From the NCBI GenBank assembly GCA_003694385.1, contig RFKA01000073.1:1-15844 (forward strand): 15,844 bases of DNA, read 5' to 3'. The position numbers and the translations under genes are program-made. The notes under the pieces were generated by a model, which saw only the letters and a program-made list of their open reading frames with translations, searched no databases and was not told where the DNA came from. This DNA comes from Candidatus Woesearchaeota archaeon. GTDB taxonomy: Archaea > Nanobdellota > Nanobdellia > Woesearchaeales > UBA525. Of this stretch, positions 14,701 through 15,844 are shown one piece after another (position 1 is the first letter of the stretch; every line of letters starts with the position of its first letter).

Positions 14701-15844
14701 TGACGCTCTACGACGACACAGGCCAGCCCCTCAGCGGCTACACCATCAACTTCACCGACATGACGGGGAACGGGAGCGTCATCAAGATAGGGACGAACAC
14801 GACGGATGCGAGCGGCGTCGCCACCATAACGTACACCCCACCCGATAATACGTTGCTGCAGACCCACACGCTCAACGCGAGCTATGCCGGCAACCCTAGC
14901 ATCTACTACCGCCCAGCTGACATCACGACTGACGTCCTCGTCACGTCACAACCAAACATCTCGAGCATCACTATCAGCCCCTCCGCGACGGGCTTCGGTC
15001 TGAACATCACGATCACCGCAACCATCACGGACAACGTCGGCCTCGACACCTACCGCATCAACTATACAGATGAGAGCGGCACCTCCACGCTCGCGCCACT
15101 CACCGCGATCGGCGGCAACCAGTACCAGTACGTCTTCAACGATTCGTGGCTCGTCCAGGACTACACGTTCCACATCATCGCGAACAACACTGATGGCATC
15201 TCGACCACCTCTGGTGAAGAAGTCTTCAGCATCGCGGCGCAGGCAAACGTGAGTTTCACGACAGCGCGCGCCGCGTACGCGAACAACAAAGTAGTGTACT
15301 TGGACATCTCAACAAACTGGTTCTACACTGGCTGGTCGCGGCGCATCCCGTTCACTATCGAGAACACCGCCGAAGACCTCTACGAGTACCAAGTATACTT
15401 GAACGCCTCCTTGAGTGACGAGTACTTGAACGGGCGCATCCAAGAAGGCTGTGCCGACGCGCGCTTCACGTGGTACAATACGAGCAGCGCCCAAGAAGAG
15501 GCCATCGACTACGTCATCGACGTATGCAATCTCTCGCAGTCGGGCACCGCGACGTTCTGGGCGAAAGTGCCCCTGATGCTCAACAACACAAACACCACCG
15601 TCTACCTCTACTACGGCAACAGCACAGCGACTGATGCGGGCAACATGACCGCCACGTTCTCCTACCGCCAGCCACGCACGGTCGCTTACGTCGTGAGTGA
15701 CCGGATGGTCTCGACGAACCTCGACCTCGTGAGCTACGAGGACGGGAATACGATACTCGTTGACGCAACGTCCTACAGCCTCAACAACCTCCAGAGCCAG
15801 ACGAACCTCGGAGGGAACTCCCGCGGCACCGTCATCAACGCGAC
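8703..15844 (+). CDS. giant secreted DUF2341/LamG surface protein, C-terminus beyond the window
   Basis: One frame runs without a stop from the ATG at 8703 to the window edge (2380 codons plus two bases). Residues 1-21 are a signal peptide (LLFLLVLVSAAAA). Residues 22-400 are an unassigned sequon-rich region. Residues 400-447 (LTLVDGGQGDDDGVKNGVI) resemble a choice-of-anchor-type domain. A DUF2341 module starts at 561 (NWWNASW) and a LamG-like module lies at about 705-866; the pair recurs at 980-1284. A third DUF2341-like module lies at 1357-1460, followed by a beta-rich Cys-containing region to about 1835 that is faintly like IgGFc-binding domains. At 1980-2080 there is a Big_1/invasin-like Ig domain and at 2081-2203 another Ig-like domain. 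A fourth DUF2341-like module begins at 2206. It is probably a glycosylated S-layer-linked or adhesive protein; carbohydrate binding is inferred from LamG. Confidence 0.9.
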   Translation, partial: MKQRGVWGLLFLLVLVSAAAAPNTNITGQAPIPPIDKLYPESITRTLTYFQPSDAVTISQPRRAPITFGEPVEWQLHLTINGTNHTVVYTTPPILASAVTTTRSTTWIKDLFFWTRAVEPYVNITYTVNLSANYSRNFTIEPPVPYALYPDHLKLFIPELRKQLTLRLTGDIVPEEGGPAPLSEGTTNESARNATQSANTTNNTGDTGARIQKQLRIEGVESEHGHLRVERADTNFLIEVQGLAPAEDANVTFNLSAPLPEHVVTYAWDGDRRIPMYISPDRRRLLIKMNEYEDGVLNHQVQKNLTLILPNFTANVTLRGSNEAIADVDGQRVIVRAQNGEISTVRFVDPRAVKAPIPHERFYGKLFKIDLATTTGAVDVTVTLDSLPKRFELWKYNPLANEWYRFPFTRLDSRTLRLTLVDGGQGDDDGVKNGVIKDDFAIVLVSSAELLDSERQPLKDISANVTAKDNHTAHADAGEYLRVTFERPLTNRDDITLWASGTDARVIVYTENGTEPITRFTNITPYGKYRALLTSLAGAHDTFDLHVARGAVDVDQVLDPNWWNASWHNRREINITNVGTTTLTDFPALLNITKLAGMQADYDDLRFLNGSCTDPHGVLVDHEFDTKTVDDVLVWVRIPIFPTTGAQLCMYYNNTAAPNGENRSGVWRNGYVGVWHMTNTTESTKFSHETTENGTVTRTANGMIGGAYSFDGTNDWLQVTDHDWLTTGNYLTVEAWVYDTAGDTNPRGIVSKRVTSGSNEEYSLFKYTTEYLFLDISGERNNDATSLITNGEWLSIAAVFDGTLASAERMKVYFNASLDATLTYTTSGMTNQGADVFIGILNANYGNSWQGRIDEVRISNTTRSADWLNQTFELITNQAAIVTFGAVELGPGTLNITFDEPAHLAELTRNTGTTMNGTVLCAHGDCGNVTVVYQYFSTSSPLSTFVDNTSTEFQNMTSAENITLGSSLTLRPNTASAPADWWNASWSYRRTINITNPHSQNLTDFPAYVYVTKATAMQADYDDLRFLNASCGASGGDVLNHEIESADSAGAHVWVRIPNLHNGTNQLCLYYGNSTVASNENKSGVWRDNYMGVWHLTNTSDSTANNNDGTVNGGATTASGFVGGAYSFDGTNDWIQVADAASLTANQHLTIESWVYDTAGDAQPRGIVSKRVSSASGEEYYTFKYTGEDFYLDLMNDRDADTVPITANEWWYITSTFDGTLASANRAAVYYNGSFSTYMAKAFTSFTDQASDLHIGILNANYGAGWQGRIDEVRLSNVTRSNAYINETYILMAAQASFVSFEPEEHLPYTPSGTYTSKVFDTGFDSIQFENMSWSGVTNATSNFTVFVRTAPSLTSLWWNTSYARRVEINVTNTAEDLYEYQVLVEKNLSAEYLLGNITEDCADVRFTWLNSTSNAQETVPFYTDVCNLTATDNATFWVKIPFLENDTTTKIYLYYGSPGAPNPSNITQTFTYDSPRRVAYIVNNQSVSSGLRLTSLMDGNTIVVGTTTYAMDRLDQQTIISGIDVDTAINATKPFQAEGGGDTDSEVVPVSWAGTTFYYAGMRDSADELCYLSPWGTATVDVYNAGSLVATHTVTAKGLCDQRDFTNGRTARIESDIPILIAHLGPGQGRDSWAFYPATTEPLWGASVSTAGFVAAGANGASITCEGHNKSQGTASVGTDNDYNCATPLSNANNNGGLAEAWRVTSSDYPIGAIQQADGDGADSSVLVPRKEMGTLFGSAQSIEYFAAVSPYNGTNCTLYDSGGKFASDVTDGNGTAGIFKLCIGCGGTADISSGPWYAVCSAPVWPYYEEGSTEDETGLLGEKQMRQYTYPEPTLSVGKAKNYTAVVNNFNDLSWTAWYQQLNGTAIPAPDGRYIQYRADFVTADTNETPRLDDITIGYFVTATDWVDMASSGTLFTTTNPYECGVMLAGATCTPSRTVVPRSTGNFSLRLTASSNETDIPSVTTLEHNISVWLQPVLSTFTSSEDPIVNGSSTVLSVTLYDDTGQPLSGYTINFTDMTGNGSVIKIGTNTTDASGVATITYTPPDNTLLQTHTLNASYAGNPSIYYRPADITTDVLVTSQPNISSITISPSATGFGLNITITATITDNVGLDTYRINYTDESGTSTLAPLTAIGGNQYQYVFNDSWLVQDYTFHIIANNTDGISTTSGEEVFSIAAQANVSFTTARAAYANNKVVYLDISTNWFYTGWSRRIPFTIENTAEDLYEYQVYLNASLSDEYLNGRIQEGCADARFTWYNTSSAQEEAIDYVIDVCNLSQSGTATFWAKVPLMLNNTNTTVYLYYGNSTATDAGNMTATFSYRQPRTVAYVVSDRMVSTNLDLVSYEDGNTILVDATSYSLNNLQSQTNLGGNSRGTVINA
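9228..9248. repeat. perfect G/C hairpin with G7 and C6 tracts inside the giant gene
   Basis: Arms GAGGGGGG (9228-9235) and CCCCCCTC (9241-9248) enclose a 5-base loop. It encodes a Glu-Gly-Gly-Pro-Ala-Pro linker (around residues 176-183). The run of seven G is the longest homopolymer noticed in the gene and could slip. Confidence 0.6.
10383..11324 (+). repeat. module A copy 1: DUF2341 plus LamG
   Basis: Internal repeat of the giant gene, about 310 residues. It is marked by WWNASW, MQADYDDLRFLN, GVWRNGYVGVWHM, GGAYSFDGTNDW, RGIVSKRV and ILNANYG..WQGRIDEVRISN. It aligns with copy 2 at offsets of 1257, 1254 and 1251 bases, so only codon-sized indels separate them. Confidence 0.85.
11640..12575 (+). 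repeat. module A copy 2: DUF2341 plus LamG
   Basis: Second copy of module A. It shares a 35-base identical stretch with copy 1 (11751-11785 against 10494-10528). It also keeps GGAYSFDGTNDW, RGIVSKRV, ILNANYG and GRIDEVRLSN. The roughly 105-residue spacer between the copies is not duplicated. Confidence 0.85.
12774..13301 (+). repeat. module B copy 1: variant DUF2341 plus following strand region
   Basis: It shares NTAEDLYEYQV, the CADxRFTW and VCNL cysteine motifs, YLYYG, RxVAYxV and DGNTIxV with copy 2. The two copies keep one constant offset of 2544 bases through this whole stretch, including a 33-base identical run (12818-12850). Confidence 0.82.
15318..15844 (+). repeat. module B copy 2, cut by the window edge
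   Basis: Aligned without gaps to copy 1 at offset 2544, up to the last base. The identical 33-base run is 15362-15394. The match is still continuing (INAT in both) where the window ends, so the duplication probably extends further. Confidence 0.82.

Noticed and set aside
1..15844. CRISPR arrays, insertion sequences, rRNA and tRNA genes
   Set aside because: No spaced identical repeats, transposase motifs, terminal inverted repeats or RNA gene signatures were seen. The only long repeats are coding modules of the giant gene.

Overview
The window reads as a piece of an archaeal chromosome. The evidence is a SepF-type cell division protein (archaeal DUF552 form), an archaeal-type ZPR1 zinc-finger protein, a MiaB/CDKAL1-class tRNA methylthiotransferase, a COG1407-type phosphoesterase, and TATA-like boxes centred about 26-28 bases upstream of many start codons. 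The secreted proteins are packed with N-x-S/T sequons and carry DUF2341 and LamG-like modules. That style is common in DPANN archaea such as Woesearchaeota and Pacearchaeota, but placement within archaea is an inference from gene style, not from a marker tree.

Layout. Positions 1-1410 hold two minus-strand genes: the 3'-truncated methylthiotransferase and a hypothetical protein. Positions 1603-3071 hold three plus-strand genes: sepF, a 127-residue hypothetical and zpr1. Positions 3085-6125 hold three minus-strand genes: a 250-residue hypothetical, then a likely two-gene unit of a 192-residue hypothetical and a PhoH-family ATPase. An AT-rich region with palindromes (about 6180-6300) precedes a 56-codon plus-strand gene. 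A GC-rich hairpin separates that gene from the minus-strand phosphoesterase. A very small zinc-finger gene (58 residues) lies on the minus strand at 7532-7708. From 7860 to the right edge the plus strand encodes secreted proteins: a 224-residue signal-peptide protein closed by a hairpin plus T-tract terminator, then one uninterrupted frame of at least 2380 codons that runs off the window.

The giant gene is the most striking object. It encodes a signal peptide, an unassigned N-terminal region, two DUF2341+LamG modules in tandem, a third DUF2341-like module with a long beta-rich region, a Big_1/invasin-like Ig domain, another Ig-like domain and a fourth DUF2341-like module. The modules form two duplicated pairs that still share identical DNA stretches of 33-35 bases. 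Its mRNA leader can form a nested two-helix structure around the start codon, and it contains a 19-codon open frame that stops in the hairpin loop.

Two promoter styles are visible. Most intracellular genes look leaderless. sepF and the two secreted-protein genes have longer leaders with a Shine-Dalgarno-like sequence, and both secreted-protein leaders carry a hairpin just before the start. No rRNA, tRNA, CRISPR array or insertion sequence was recognised.
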